A DNA stretch of 64,000 nt from Formicarius rufipectus (GCA_013399695.1 VXAU01001100.1:2010009-2074008), one strand, 5' to 3'. Shown: positions 11,991 through 25,405, counted from the stretch's first letter. Numbers and translations: made by a program. The notes: generated by a model from the letters alone, not told the origin.

Positions 11991-14564
11991 TGATTATTAG
12001 AAAAAAAGTTTAGATAAAAGTCATGTTCTATTTATAAGGAGGTGTAGGCTGAATTATTCTACACTTATCTTTTAACCCATGATTTGGGATGGTATCCAAG
12101 GCCAGTTGAAACAGGAGCATGAATTCATCTTCATAGCTTAACTAGTGTCTTTTTGCATGTGGTGAAATATATATGTTGATTTTGGAATGGCCACAAAAGT
12201 GAAAGCCAAATGCCATGGTACTGGTTTTGCTGACACAGTTGCACAGTTTCTGTAACCTCTGCACAGCCATTCACCTTCTTACTTACAAGATGATGAGGAG
12301 ATTCTTGGTTTGAGGAATTTTTTTTTCATTTTGTTTGTTTGTTTTGTTGGAGGTTGCACTTTATGACACTATTTTATGGTAATTTTGAGCATACGTGTCA
12401 TATCCAAGAGGGTAATCAAAGAAGATGAGTGAAGAAGACATTTAATTTACACCGCTTCTGGTGGTCCAAGTATTAATCCAGATTCCTGACAGTCATTTCT
12501 CTAAAATGTCTGGATCTGAAGTCATATTCCAATTTGTGATGCTGTTGGAACTTGAACAAGAGTAAAATATTTGTTGAGAAAACTGAAAAGTAAATAAACT
12601 ACTTGAAAATATAAAACATAATGTGTTGCAAGAAGAGATGAGTGGAAGGATTCTCCCATTGTCAATGAGGCTGCAAAAGTTCATCATCAAGTATAATATT
12701 TAAGGGTAAAAATAATGATGTTAAAGGATTATTCATTAGTCACTTGTTTTTGAAAGTGCTGCATACTATGAATGGCTGTAGTCATCAGACATGACTTCTT
12801 AGTTTATCTGGAAGTGATAACATAGACTGGCCTTATAGCAAAACAAAGTTTCTTTAAGTCATATAGAAGTGGACCCCTAAAGAATCAATAAAAAAACCCA
12901 TGTATGTTATAAGCTAAAAAACAAGCTGGGTGAGATACAAAAGGAACTTTTGATGGAGCATGGGCAACCCATTTATCATTATTAATGAAAGGTGAGATTT
13001 GAAGTGGGGTTCAATGTTACTGCAAAGGCCTTATAGTACATATAATGTAGTGTTGTAAAGAGAAAATTATGATATTTCTTTACGGTCTATTACATTTCTG
13101 TTTCTTCTATTTTCTAATTAGAGAATAAATCTCTTAACCAAGAAAAGCATAAAAAAGTTATATTGCAAGTACATGTTTATGCCATTGTATATATACACAT
13201 AAATAGCTACCACCAGAAAGGAAGGTGAGTCATTTAAATGCTAGCATTATCACTTCTGAGCAAAAGTTTTAGGCATGTATGTCTTAAAGAATCATCATCA
13301 AATTTCACTATCTTAGCTGCTACTACTGTCTCAAATTTCATGTTCACTGACTCACTGATTCAAACCAAGGGCTCCTATTTCTGAGGAGTGACCTCAGTGT
13401 CGGGATGTGAGAAGGATGGTGGCAAAAAGTGTTTCTTTCAAAACCGCATTATTTACTTGGCAGAAAATAATTCAAGATTTATTATACTGCTGAGAAATAA
13501 ATAAAAAGTGATTTTGGACTTAGTAGACTGGCTAGGACCTTGGAAGGCAGAGACTACTATTCCAGTTACTGAATTGCTTATGGGTGCTAAATAGATATGG
13601 GCTAGTCTTCTGAGCTGGGAGATTGTGCTGCTTAAAGAGAAAGTATTATTTTATTCAGACTGAAGATATAGGTATGGAGAGACAACCTACCGTGAATTGA
13701 ATTAAAGTAGTTTGGAAATTTGACATTGAACCCTGTTACCAGCAGTGTATTCTCCTAAGATTTCTTAAACTGAACTAAGTCAAGCTAGTTCCACTAATCA
13801 AGAAACTGTAATTCAAATGTGTTTTCAGAGAGCCTTAAACTAACAGCTGAAGCTGGTAACTTCTGAAACCATGGGATTTTTTCCATAGGATTGCATATGA
13901 TAGCAAACTTTTATTGCAGTATTGTCAAAGAATAGCAAGTGGTTAATTGCAAAGAGTACTAACAAAAACTTATTCAAACATCTTTCCTAATCTAGATATC
14001 AGAAAATTACCTTTTTCTTTAGGTGTACAGCTCATTTATTGGGAAAATTATATCTCATATGAAAAAATTGTCTCCAGTTTTCACTCAATGGAATCAATAC
14101 ATTCATTACAGTTGGCTTGGCTGCCTTGGCAATGATGTGTACTAAGAACAATATAATTTCCTAAATAAAAATGTTAACAAATTCTGTGTCAGTTCTTCAC
14201 AGGTCACAAAGAAATAAATAATGTGCATTGTAAACCAAAAGAAAATAGAGGAAATTGTAGTTCCATATGATAAGAAACTTCACTGTCATTATGAAATATG
14301 TTTAAAGGTCAGTATTAAATAGAGTGATATTAAATTCTGGGTTCTGTACCTTATCAAATCAGAACATTTTGTAAAACAACATCAGTATTTAAGATTTTTA
14401 AGAAAGCAACAAGACACAAAAATTATTCTTTGTCAAAATTCCTTCGTCAGAACTGATAAGGTTGCTGGCTTAGGATTCCTATATTTTAATTAAATAAAAT
14501 GAAAATAAAGAAATAAAGTATTGTTCACCATTCTTTAAATTATTTTGGTGCATTTTTCTGATTC
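11991..14564. other. AT-rich unique DNA, no gene seen
   Basis: No repeat edge or protein-like frame was recognised. One strong donor-like motif (AAG|GTGAGT) ends at about 13224. The nearest acceptor-like site is poor, so no exon is called. Confidence 0.55.
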
Positions 14565-15137
14565 TGTCATGGTTTAACCTCAGCCAGCAACCAAGCACCA
14601 CATAGCCACTTGCTCACTCCCCTACTAGTAAGACTGGGGAGAGAATCAGAAAGATAAAAGCTGTTGGTTGAGATAAAGACAGTTCTGTAAGGAAAGCAAA
14701 AGCCACACACACAACTAAAGCAAAACAAGGAATTAATTAACTGTTTCCCATGGGCAGGCAGCTATTCAGCCATCTCCAGGAGAACCCAGCCCTGGTTGTT
14801 TGGGAAGACAAACTTCATCACTTCAAATGTACCCTCTTTCCTCCTTCTTTCCTCGCCTTATATACTGAGCATGACATCATATGGTCTGGAATATCCTTTG
14901 ATCAGTTTGGGTCACCTGTCCTGGCAGTGCTTCCTCCCAGCCTGACATGCATCCTCAATTTTTTTGCCAGCCTGGCAGTATGAGCAGCAGAAAAGGCCTT
15001 GGCTGTGAGTAAGCCCTGCTCAGCAATAACAAAAACATCTCCGCATTATCAACACTGGATTCAATACAAATCCAAAACACAGCCCCGTAGTAGCCAGTGT
15101 GAAGAAAACTAATTATACCACAGCTGAAACCAGCACA
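14565..15137 (-). mobile_element. solo LTR of an avian endogenous retrovirus (copy B)
   Basis: This is the clearest copy: 573 bp, starting tgtcatggtttaacc and ending cagcaca. The flanks are gattc (14560-14564) and aattc (15138-15142), a 5-base target-site duplication with one mismatch. A 5-base duplication is what class III (ERVL-type) elements make, but one imperfect site is weak proof. Read on minus, a TATA box lies at 14857-14864 with a TGACATCA element beside it at 14872-14879. No internal retroviral genes are present, so it is a solo LTR. Confidence 0.92.
14857..14879 (-). promoter_or_regulatory. LTR core promoter: TATA box with CRE-like site
   Basis: The minus strand carries TATATAAG. 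About 8 bases upstream of it in the same sense is TGATGTCA, one CpG transition away from the palindromic CRE site TGACGTCA. Position inside the LTR and the matching TATA in copy A (8299-8306) support a retroviral U3 promoter. Whether it is active is unknown. CpG decay of the CRE suggests it is weakened. Confidence 0.55.
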
Positions 15138-18100
15138 AATTCCTAAAAATCTACTTAGAGAGTCAAATATTTTATATATTCCATACACAGGTATAAAACT
15201 TTTCTGAAAGTCTGTCAAGCTACACAAAACTTTGACCTGCTTTAGTTTACGTTCATAGAATTATGAGAAATCTTACATAACTTTCATGTTGTGTAAAAAA
15301 CCAAAATTTTCCACCTCCTTAGTATTTCTTTTTCAATTGTGTGTTTCTGGTAGCTGGTGTTCTACAAGATGCTAGTTCTGATTGGAATGGATGCTTTCTC
15401 ATTAGTATATCTTTTTGAACTTCAATGTGAAATCAGTTTTGCTTCTGTTTTCTTCAGTCTCACTCTTCATATTTTCTCACATTCCAAGTAAGCCTCAACA
15501 AATCTTGTGCACATGTTGATAAACACAACTCTACAAATGCTGGAATATAATAGATGCTCCCATTTATTTTCACTTGCCCTTGTTCTAAGTGGAACTAGTT
15601 CATAATATTATCAGAAGTAAGACTCAGAGGTTTGTGTTCTGCAATGTCAAAGATTTGATTTATTTTAAAATTAATACTTTGTTTTCCTGCTAATTTGTGG
15701 GAAGCTGACATATTACTATACTTTCTTCTTTTCATGGATAATAGAAAAATAAAGTTGTTGTGCAGAACTTAAACAGAACTCTAAAGAAACACCCATAAAT
15801 TCAATAAATGTGGTAGACTAGATAAAAGCATTTGAAGTGCCCCAAACCACTTATATTCAATGTTTTCAATTTTTTACTAATTTTTTTCCTAATTTTATTT
15901 TAATGTATATGTAGCTAAGAAGGCCATTCATAGGAATTCGAGAAATTGAACTATTGATAGTTAACATAATCCCTTTTTTGTTTGTTTGTTTTTTGTTTGT
16001 TTGGTGTTTTTTTTTTTTTTTAATAATGTAACAGAAGACATTTGATCATGCATTGTCTAATTATATAATGGAATTGCATCAGATCTATACTATTGTACTA
16101 GATTAGGATGCAAACATAAATGAATAAAAGTACATTATCCTTCAATTCTATTTTTAGTTCTCCAAACATAGAAATAGATTGCAACCCATTTTTAGTTAGA
16201 TAAAAGATCTGCATTTAAGTTGCGGATAACTAGACAGTATCACTGTTGTCTTTATTGGTCAATTTGGTTTTGCAGTGATAATGGAAATTACTGATGGGAA
16301 AATGGGCATGGCATTAATCAGTTTTATAGATCCTTGACTCATAGAAGTCTGATATGCAAAAGACCTTTCATGGTGAATCATCTAGTATATTTGAATGTTT
16401 TTTGATTCTATTAGTTTGCATCACCTTACTGTGTTAAGTGAAGGAACTTAGAGCTGGGTCCCTTGGGAGAATATTTCAAAATCTTAGACGTTTCATTTGG
16501 CCTAATACTGCTCATTTTATTTACCCATGTAATATCAATGAAACTAATAGGACATGATGTATTTGCTACCAGGGAGTTTTTAATTAATTCACTATCAGTT
16601 TCAACAGTTTTTCTTAATCATGCTTGCAAATGAAGATATGCTCAATTAGTTATGACTTAGTGGGCTTTTTCCTTAACACAAAAAATTATCTAAGCAAGTT
16701 TCGAGTTTGCATGGCCTTCCATGAGGGACGGAGTGTGGGGGAGCTTACTGGCATTTCCCAGTGCATGCTATAATAGGTGAATATGCAGAAGTTAGTAGCT
16801 TTGAATTTATTCACTTCCTTTATTTCTATCCCTAATTCTCTTTTTCTTAATATTTCTTAAGAAGTTATCAAGAAGTATCTGATTACTTCTTGGTGTCAAT
16901 ATTTTTCATCTGTATACCATTTAGAAGCTGTGACTGTATAGATGTCTTATTGTGGATGCCGTCAGTATAAGGCTTCTAAGAAAAGAAGGCCCTCTCTTGA
17001 ATATTTTTATTTTTCACACATTCGTTCTTCATTTTCTATCTAGTTTTCTTTTTGTGCCTCCCCTAGAACTATTGCTATTTTATCTCTCTGCTCTCCTCCT
17101 CAATGAAGTTTGCAAATGACAGTATATTGCAGCAGCAGAGACCAGAAAAATGCTGTAACAGGGCTACTGATAAGCTGTCTGAGACTGATACCTATATTGA
17201 TCTCAACAGTTTAGGGAACATGTGCCCAGATGACATATTAAAAGGTGAAAACCCCAAATAATTGTGAAATAGTATGAAATAATTTCTGAGAGTGGCTTGA
17301 ATTTGTGAAAATATCATGGATGATTGTGCCAGTGGGAGAGGCGAACTATTTTAATAATACAGTAGGGAAAAGAGCATACTTCAAGTTTGAATTGCTAACA
17401 GAGTAAACTAATGAAAGCAGTCAGTCAAATAAATTCTATAAAAACATGTTTCCAGTCTTATAATTGAGAAATTATAATTTGTTTAAATGTGGGGTTTTTT
17501 TTCCATTTATTTCTATTAGCATATGAATGGATATAATCTGTCAGAAATGCATCTGGAAAGGAAAAATGTCATAGACATATGTCATGTAGGAGTCTATCCA
17601 TTAGTATTTATGTGGTCATCTTGAGACTTTTTTGTGGGTTGACTAATGATATTAACCAGATAGTACTCTAAAAATAGAGAATTTAAAGAAATCAGATTGA
17701 TGAACATCAGCTGAAAATCTGAATGAGTATATTTTGCTCCAGTAGTTTTGAAGAAAAAAGTTACAAAAAATCAAGGACTAAATTTGGTGAGCTGGGAGAA
17801 AGAGATACGATCTTAAGGGGAAAGTTCTTGAATAAATCATGTACTATGAGTAGCTACAATCATAACAGAACAGGGAAGTGAGATCTCCTTTGGGATGCGG
17901 AGTACGTTTACGTGCATCAGATAAAATGAGGAGAATAAATGTGATTAAGAGTGAGACAGAGTAGACAGGTGGGTAATGTTTTTCAAATTAAGTAGGAAAT
18001 AAGACTCTTTCAAGGGAGAAGTGAGAACAAAATGTTCAAGAACCACAGAATAATAGTGGTGGGAAGGCAGATTAATTCACTTTTCCAAAGTCCCGGCCTT

Positions 18101-18769
18101 GATAGTTTTATAAGCCCAAGTCATAGACTGTAAGGATGCTACAATGAGCAATCTTAGGCAGGTAAGTGGTAACACACCTCTTGGAGCAAAAAGGAAAGCT
18201 CAGCTGGAGTTCAATCTGGTGCCCAGCTATAAATACCAGTACAGATAGGTATAGAAAAATAAATAAAAACATGGAGCTGCAGACTTGTATGCAGGGTAAC
18301 TTTGTCTTCATTGCCCATCAATGATGTTCTAAGTGGAAGGACTGAACAGTGGTGTTCTTTTCTTCCACTGAAGTTTTCACTCAGGTGATACCAAAGATGA
18401 AGGAACATTCTTGGTGCTATGGAAGAGAAGAATTTTAGACTAGATTAGCAAATGATGGCAGCATAAGTTTACAAATCAAATTTAAATGCCCCAAACTGAA
18501 AAGAGTGAAGTTACTATGCCATAGTCATGATAGAAAGAATAAAACTGTATTGTAAGCATGTAAGTAGTATAACCTACTGCAGAAAACTAGATTTAGAGGA
18601 TTAATGCAAATGATGGCCATGATGTCTTAGTTCACTGTTGAACTTATGATTTAACTCATATAAGTTCACAGGTTTAGAATATTGATATAAGAAAGTACAG
18701 TTTGTTTTTTGAATGGAAAAGAAAGAAGATACTATCTTTCATAAAAACCCCAAACATATATGGAGGCAT
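15138..18769. other. AT-rich unique DNA, no gene seen
   Basis: It holds a T/G tract near 15973-16021 ending in a T run. At 17103-17125 a frame reads KFANDS, which might be a shred of an old LINE reverse transcriptase, but the following sequence does not continue the match. No gene is supported. Confidence 0.5.
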
Positions 18770-19348
18770 TCCATATGGTTTAAACCCAGCTGGCAGCAAA
18801 GTCACACTCACTCCCCCTTGATGAGATGTTGAAGACAATTTGAAGAGTAAAAGTTGGAAAACTCATTGGTCAAGATAAAGACATTTTAAAATGTAAAGCT
18901 AAAGCTGTACATGCAAGCAAAGCAAAACAAGGAAATAATTCACCACTTCCCATCAGCAGGTAGGTAGGTGTTCAGCCATCTCTAGGAAAGCAGGGCTTCA
19001 TCCTGTGTAAAGGTTACTTGGGAAAAAAAACAGTATCAGTCCAGACATATTTACAGAACATCCTCTCCTTCCAGTTTCTTTCCCTAGCTTTTTATGCTGA
19101 GCATGAGACTGTATGGTATGGGATAGCCCTTTGGTTAGCTGGGGTCACCTGTCCCAGCTGTGTCCCCTCCCAAGTCCTTGTGCACCTTCAGCCTCCACGC
19201 CAGTGGGGTGAGGAACAGGAAAGATCTTGATGCTGTGTGAGCGCTGCTCAGCAATAACCAAAACATCCCTGTGTTATCAACGCTGTTTCCAGCACAAATC
19301 CGAAACACTGTGCAAAAAATGAACTCTAGCCCAGCCAAATCCAACATA
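18770..19348 (-). mobile_element. solo LTR of an avian endogenous retrovirus (copy C)
   Basis: Same family as copies A, B and D. It has 'caagcaaagcaaaacaagga' near 18914, 'gttcagccatctctaggaaa', 'gggatagccctttggttagc', and a right edge near 'ccagccaaatccaacata'. It is about 579 bp. The left edge is degraded (atatggtttaaaccc in place of tcatggtttaacccc) and the TATA zone reads tttttatg on plus, weaker than in copies A and B. Sense strand is minus. No internal genes were found. Confidence 0.88.
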
Positions 19349-19459
19349 CTCAGCGGCTCATGACTAAAGATTATTTACTGTTGTGGTCAGGGTCTCCTGC
19401 AGAAAAGGAATCTTAAATATTTTACCTTTCTAAGGGGAACTACCAACTGAAAAAAAGGA

Positions 19460-19481
19460 TTTTTTTTTTTTTTTTTTTTTT
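19460..19481. repeat. poly(T) run of 22
   Basis: A T homopolymer about 110 bases beyond LTR copy C. No associated element was recognised. Confidence 0.95.
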
Positions 19482-20319
19482 GTCAGTGGAAAATTGCGAG
19501 ATCTTCAGTCATCCAATTGCAAAGACCTAGAACAGATGGTTAAGGTAAGGTGATGGAGAATAAGACCAGTTTGGACTTGGTTGTGGCCAGCTGGGAAAAC
19601 CTTACTGAGAAAGTGAAAGTAGATAGGTAAAAGTTAACTTGAAATAATGAGTTTTGAAGTTCTTTGCTTTTAAGATGGAGAAAGAGACTAATATGAATTG
19701 TTTTCAGGAAGGTGGATTTCATTGAACTCAGAGAACTGATAGATGAGAAAGCATGGAAAGTGAATTTAAAGGAACAAAGACCACAAAGTCTAATGGATTC
19801 TTAAAAGCCATTTACAGGTCACAAGTATAGAACTCAGTGCAAAGAAAGGCTAGAAAGTATGCTATGGCATGAGTTTCAATGAGATATGAACTCTTCTGCA
19901 ACCTCTCACACCAGAGGAGTTTTCCCTTAAATTATTAAGGGTGAATATAAAAGAATACCATGTACTTGTAGAGATGGAATCACAAAAGTATAAAATGGCA
20001 TACAGTTATTAGGAGGGGAAAAAAGTCTGTAAGAATACTGATATTTAGAAGAATAAAGAAAAATCTCTATACAAAAGGATAGGATATCCAATAGTGGAAT
20101 GTCCTGAGAACTCTGGAGTGTTTAATGTATTTTTTTTTATTCTTCTTCTTCATTAAAATGTGTAATAGGTTAACACTATTAAGGCTCTTATTATCTCTAA
20201 GAAAATAGAGATAAGAACCATTGTAGTATAAATTAAAAAAAGAGAGAAGAGATTTATGTGTAATTTTCAAATCTGCTCAGCCAAGTAAAATTCCCCGCAG
20301 GAATCAAACTGAATGAGAC

Positions 20320-21065
20320 CATCTCAAAGCTGTTAGCATTTGTATCTGAGAATTCATGCACAATGGATGAAGTTCCAAAAGACTGTAACAGGACAAAAAT
20401 AGCACTAATCCTTGAAAACTAGGGGGAAGGAAGCAAACCAAGAGAATATATACAATTAAACAACTTAAATTCCTGTAAAAACAACAAAACAAACTAATTG
20501 AAAGCAGCAAGATGTAAAGTAACAGCCCTCATCAATTCGTCCATTACAGATCATGTCAAACCACATTATTTGTCTTTTTGACAGAGTAATGGACTGATGG
20601 ATAAAGAAGGAGTAAATATGATTTATTTTGACTCCTGAAAGGCTTCAGGCACCATTTCACATGACAGTTTCATGCAGAAGCCACGGATCAAGATGATCCC
20701 ACTGTAGGGCTGCACAACGAGGTGCAAAAAATAAAGTTCAGGAGAATGGTTTCAATGGTTTACTGTCAAACTACAAAGATGTATCAAGAAGGGTTGCACA
20801 AAAGCCTATCCTAAGCTGGACACCACTTAGAGCTATCCATGATGTTTTATATCAAGGACAGAGAGGGTGCTTCCTACACTTGCAAGCAATATAAATCTGG
20901 CTATAAGCACTAAGGATTGCAAGATTTGAATTCAAAGTGATATTGACTGACAGAAGTCAGTCAGACTAAAATAGTTATGTTTGAATTATATAACGAAGAG
21001 TGAAAGGTTTTGCACACAGGCAGAAAAAATCAATTGCAGAAATATAAGATGAAGGCGGCATTAGA
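20320..21065 (+). mobile_element. ancient CR1/L3-type LINE fragment, sense
   Basis: A much older LINE copy than the others, recognised by the order of decayed reverse-transcriptase blocks. At about 20580-20680 the frame reads NMIYFDS, a stop, KASGTISHDS, then FMQK, which corresponds to the CR1 D-x-S-K-A-F-D-T-S-H motif. Near 20755-20790 'tcaatggtttactgtcaaac' matches the block after the palm. At about 20995-21055 'agtgaaaggttttgcacaca' and 'caattgcagaaatataagat' match the domain that in younger CR1 encodes a K-C-K-V-L-H-L-like stretch. The element may begin earlier (back to about 19490), but that part is too decayed to assert. Confidence 0.7.
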
Positions 21066-23007
21066 CTTAATTTTTCTATGAAGTAATTGGTTTGCTGATT
21101 AGAAAGCAAATTTAACTTAAAATCATATATTGTGAATTAATCTTCAAAGCAATCATGAAAGATCATTCATAGTTGGAGAAATCTTTCTGTGCCCATGCTT
21201 TTAGTCAAATCCCTCTCTTCTCTTTTCTTCTCTGCCCTGCACTAGCACCTCTTTTCTCATTTAGCAGTGGATGATCCATTTCTGCTGTTGTCATCCAATG
21301 TGTATCACAACCTTCATTTATCTTTTCTCCAAAACTATGAAGTGAAATCTTTTAGTCTTGGATGGCCCTTCTCGTAGAAGACTAGCTTGTGTCAGAAATC
21401 CAATGCCATGTTTATTTCCAGTCAATAGCAATTTTGTTTGCTTGAGCCTAAGGCTGCCTAACTGGTGATACTTGTGAAGTACTGATGTGAATGTTGCTAG
21501 TTTCTGTCTCTAGGATAGTGGGGTAACTCCCTTGTTGAACATGTACTAGAATTAATTAGTCTTAGCTGATCATTTCTTTGGACATATAAAGGTTTAGCTG
21601 TCACTTGAAGTCATCTCCAGGGCCCACCTCCCTATAAAATTCCATATTGCCACCCTTTAAAATTCATTGGTATAAACAAAAAACAATCAAGCAAATATCT
21701 CTAAGTAATTATTCATATAATTTATAAATATTTACAATTTCCAGATGCACATGTATTTACATCTTCATAGTGCTTAAAACTGAGGAATGTGGTATCTAAA
21801 TACCTGAACTGATTGAAATCCAGAAAGAGTTTCTCAGCAACACTTAGCAAATTAATGAAGTTTATCTGAAAAAATGTCTAAGGTTTGAGTTCTATTGCAC
21901 TGTGATGGTCATTCTTAAATTAGACTAGACAAAGTATTAATAAAAACATTTTAGCAAAGTGTTGAATGCACTGGTATTAGGCCCATAACACATTAAGATG
22001 CAAGGCAAGACTCTTCAGTGAGAGAGCATGAAGGAGCTATGAGGTTACCCACCTGTCATGAGAGGAGTGAAAGTGGCTTTGCACCATAGATAAGCTTTCA
22101 CAGAAGATTGCCTGCCAATGATTTCAGACTAGCAGACTTAAAATTAAGCTAGATTTTTATCTGTTCCTTGAGTTAAATGCCTGGTCTTGTCTTCATGTTT
22201 TATGAATGCTGTCATGTATTTAAATGCAAAGCCTCTGCTACTATAAGCATTTTTGCTACTTGAGTTGATGTTCTAGTGAGATTTCTTCCTGGAAAAATTA
22301 TATTGCTCCACTCTGAGTCCCACAAGAGCCTGAGGAGCATAAAATATTTACCAAGAGTATGATTAGCTATGTATACAATGACACAAAGATGAAATCTACA
22401 CAGATTATTTAAATTGTTTTAAAGCAAGTATGAAGTATTAGACTTTTCTTAGAACAGAGATTGTATTTACATAACTTGTCTTGATTATAAATTTTCATAT
22501 AAAGCTCTGGGAAATTCCTCTTCAGAAATGCCTGCAATGCCTTAATATTGGGAGGTATAGTAGACAGTAGGGTGGGGCTGTTCAGAAAAGTATAGTCTAG
22601 ACAAGGATTCAGTGAGGTGGATTATACTTTGTTTAAGTTTTTATTGAGGCTTTTAGATTACAAATATCTATTATAAATATCTATAAAGACCATGGGCAAT
22701 TGCGACTGTGTATTGTCCCATTACTTGTCCAGCTCCTAACAGCAACTGAGTGAAGTTTAGGCTCCAGAGATGATCCAAGGGCTCTTTAAAGATCATGCTG
22801 CCTATAGCTTAGATGAAGTCTCTGTCTTTAAGCTCCCTTTCTAATTGAGATACTAGACTGTGAAGTGGCTAAACTCTAATTAAGGCTGTTAGAGAAACCT
22901 AAACATCCAAGCATTTCAGTCAGACTTAATTCATGCAAATTGTACTGAGGTGTGCACAGAAGTCAGTGTTTTCATTCTCAAAAAAGCATGATGGGCACAC
23001 CAGTGCC

Positions 23008-23128
23008 TTTGTTTGTTTGTTTTTGTTTGTTTTTGTTTTTGGTTTTGATTTTTTGTGTGTTTTGTTGTTTTATTTTGTGGGTTTTTTGTTTCTTTGTTTG
23101 TTTGTTTTGGTTTGGTTTGGTTTGGTTT
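23008..23128. repeat. T/G-rich tract with (GGTTT)n end
   Basis: About 120 bases almost entirely T and G on plus, starting with TTTG units and ending in four or more GGTTT units (23107-23128). The GG clusters could form a two-layer quadruplex. A few A or C bases interrupt the tract. Confidence 0.85.
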
Positions 23129-24086
23129 CACTGTAGACTCATCACTGCAACACATATGAAAGAAATAGGAAAACTCAGTTCCTATCTTCTGCAGCCTGAG
23201 GTGATTCATGTGCAGAACACCTTCACCACTATCACCACTATCAGTGCAGAGTGGTGCCTCCGTTCTTCTTGAAACCAGGATATGTTGCAGCCGAAAATGT
23301 GAAACAGAGATATAAAAGATGGCAACTCAGTAATACTGAGGCTGGGGGGTTTTAATTGACAGGATGTGGAGGCACCTATATAGTTTTTTAATTAAACCCC
23401 TATCTAAAGGAAACTGTATTGGTTTATCAGTTCTTACGAAAAAGAGAAGTTTCCTACCAAATTAGCTGCCTGCTTCATAAGAAGAGTCAGATATTCCAAG
23501 TCCTTAGTGACTATAACATTCTAATCTGCAGTGTCAAAGACATCTTTTTTGACCGTGTCTTTATATGAGTGTTTTGTCACTGCTGTTCAAGGTAGTTACT
23601 TATTCAGCATGGAGTTCACTCTCCAACGACCTTCCCATTGGTTGCACAGCACCCATCACACCTCTGGCACCCTGAGCAATTCCAGTTGATCAAGGTTCTT
23701 CGTTGCTAGATGATATCATGCCAAAGATCATACCTATGATCTCAGGCACATAAGGAAAAAAAACCATGGGTCTTCTACCTTTTAAGCAAAGCTTCATTTG
23801 AAAGGTTAATGGAGATACACACTGCTAGTATGAAGATCAAGACTATGAATCCCATGTAGATGCATTGGGATTTCATGCCCAAAAGAACAGGGTTTGAATT
23901 ACAAGGCTTTCTTTAGGATAGCATCTTACTCACTATTCTAAATTCAGACAGCTGTTCTTGCACTCTGTGGGGAGCTCTGGACTCTGTTCTACTTAAAGGT
24001 GACTTGCTGCACTGAAGCCCTTTGTCTGAATCTAACCCAAATCCCCTTTTCCTGAGAAAATATAACAATCCTTTAAAAGGAGATAG

Positions 24087-24234
24087 AAAAGGCACAGATC
24101 AGCAAGGCTGCTCCACTACCCGAAACTATTTCTAACTGCCTTTAAAAGTCAACAAGAATTAAAAGGCACAGATCAGCAAGGCTGCTCCACTACCCGAAAC
24201 TATTTCTAACTGCCTTTAAAAGTCAACAAGAATT
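24087..24234. repeat. exact 74-bp tandem duplication
   Basis: Bases 24087-24160 and 24161-24234 are identical over all 74 positions by base-by-base reading. Each unit starts aaaaggcacagatc and ends caacaagaatt. The unit is not a simple repeat and is not part of a recognised mobile element. Perfect identity implies either a very recent slippage or duplication, or an assembly or consensus artefact. Confidence 0.97.
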
Positions 24235-25405
24235 TACATTAGCAGTTTTCAATTGCTCAGATGGTACTATTAAAAAAAATAATGGAACTATAAATGGAAT
24301 TCACCAGTGAAAATATTTTAACTCTTTAGGCTTATATTGGGCTGAGTGTTAGGAAAACTATGAAAAAAAAATCCTTGAAGTTGAATACTTGAAAATTTTC
24401 AAGTGTATTTGTAGTAATACTATTAATAATGCAGTATATGTGCACTATATTTGGTGATGTATGAAAAAAATGCAAGAAAAAGTTACTACTTAGGAAATTA
24501 ATTTGTGCCACACTGCGGATATCTTGTAAATTCATCATAAAAATAAATACATCTTTTATCTCTTTAAATTTTAATCTAGTAGTTGGATTTCACAAATTTG
24601 CCCCTGTCCTGGTACTTCTCTCAATGCAGACAATTCTGTTCCTACTCCTTTGATTGAAAGAAGTGGTTGATTGTGTTATCCATATGAGCAACAGGCTGAA
24701 TAACAAACATTAAAGGGCACATGATCGTGTTCTTGCCAACGACAACAAAAGAATAGTGGCATCTTGCCACCTTACATTATTGAAAACTTGCCCTTGATTC
24801 TCCCCTCTACAGTCTTGTAAGAGGAATTTTAACTTCTGTTAAAACAACGTAACTTTTTGTGGACTCACTCAGTAATACCAAATAATAGTGGGTAATATAT
24901 TCTAGAAGTTGCATTATTTTCTGTCCTTCAAATTAAGGACACTTTCTTATGGTTTTTAGACAGTTTAAATGGAACCTTCTGTTGATAAGATATTGAGCTG
25001 CTCTAACTAGAATGTCGTGCAAAGAGGACAGATTGGCTCCTGTAATCTGATCAAAACAGGTGGAATTTTTTAAAATACTTTAGATACTACAGCAGATAAA
25101 AGACTCTAAGACTGCATATACAAAAATCTGTTGATACTTGCAATAATTCTGCCTCTTACCAGACTTAATTCCTTTGGATTCTCTCATGCAGTACTTACTG
25201 AATAATTTCCACAATTAACAAGATGGGAAATAGCATATTAGTGTGTTCTTGGCATGAAATTATTTATACATTCCCGGTGTGATATATGCTTTGTAAAGTT
25301 TGTTAGGAGAAAGCTGTCATGTTGATATCAGATTAATGTCTTCTGATGATCCAAGTATCACACTGTGAAATGAGTTGATATTTTTGTTTGCTATAAATAA
25401 AGATT

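Larger units (their letters stand above)
21066..25392. other. unique DNA with low-complexity and tandem-duplicated segments
   Basis: No gene or element edge was recognised. It includes the T/G tract at 23008-23128 and the exact 74-bp tandem duplication at 24087-24234. Confidence 0.55.

Noticed and set aside
17100..17400. Possible old LINE fragment reading KFANDS near 17103-17125
   Set aside because: Only the short FADD-like box matches, and the sequence on both sides does not follow CR1 order.
18091..18161. Exon candidate ending in a perfect donor CAG|GTAAGT
   Set aside because: All three frames contain stops and the acceptor is weak.
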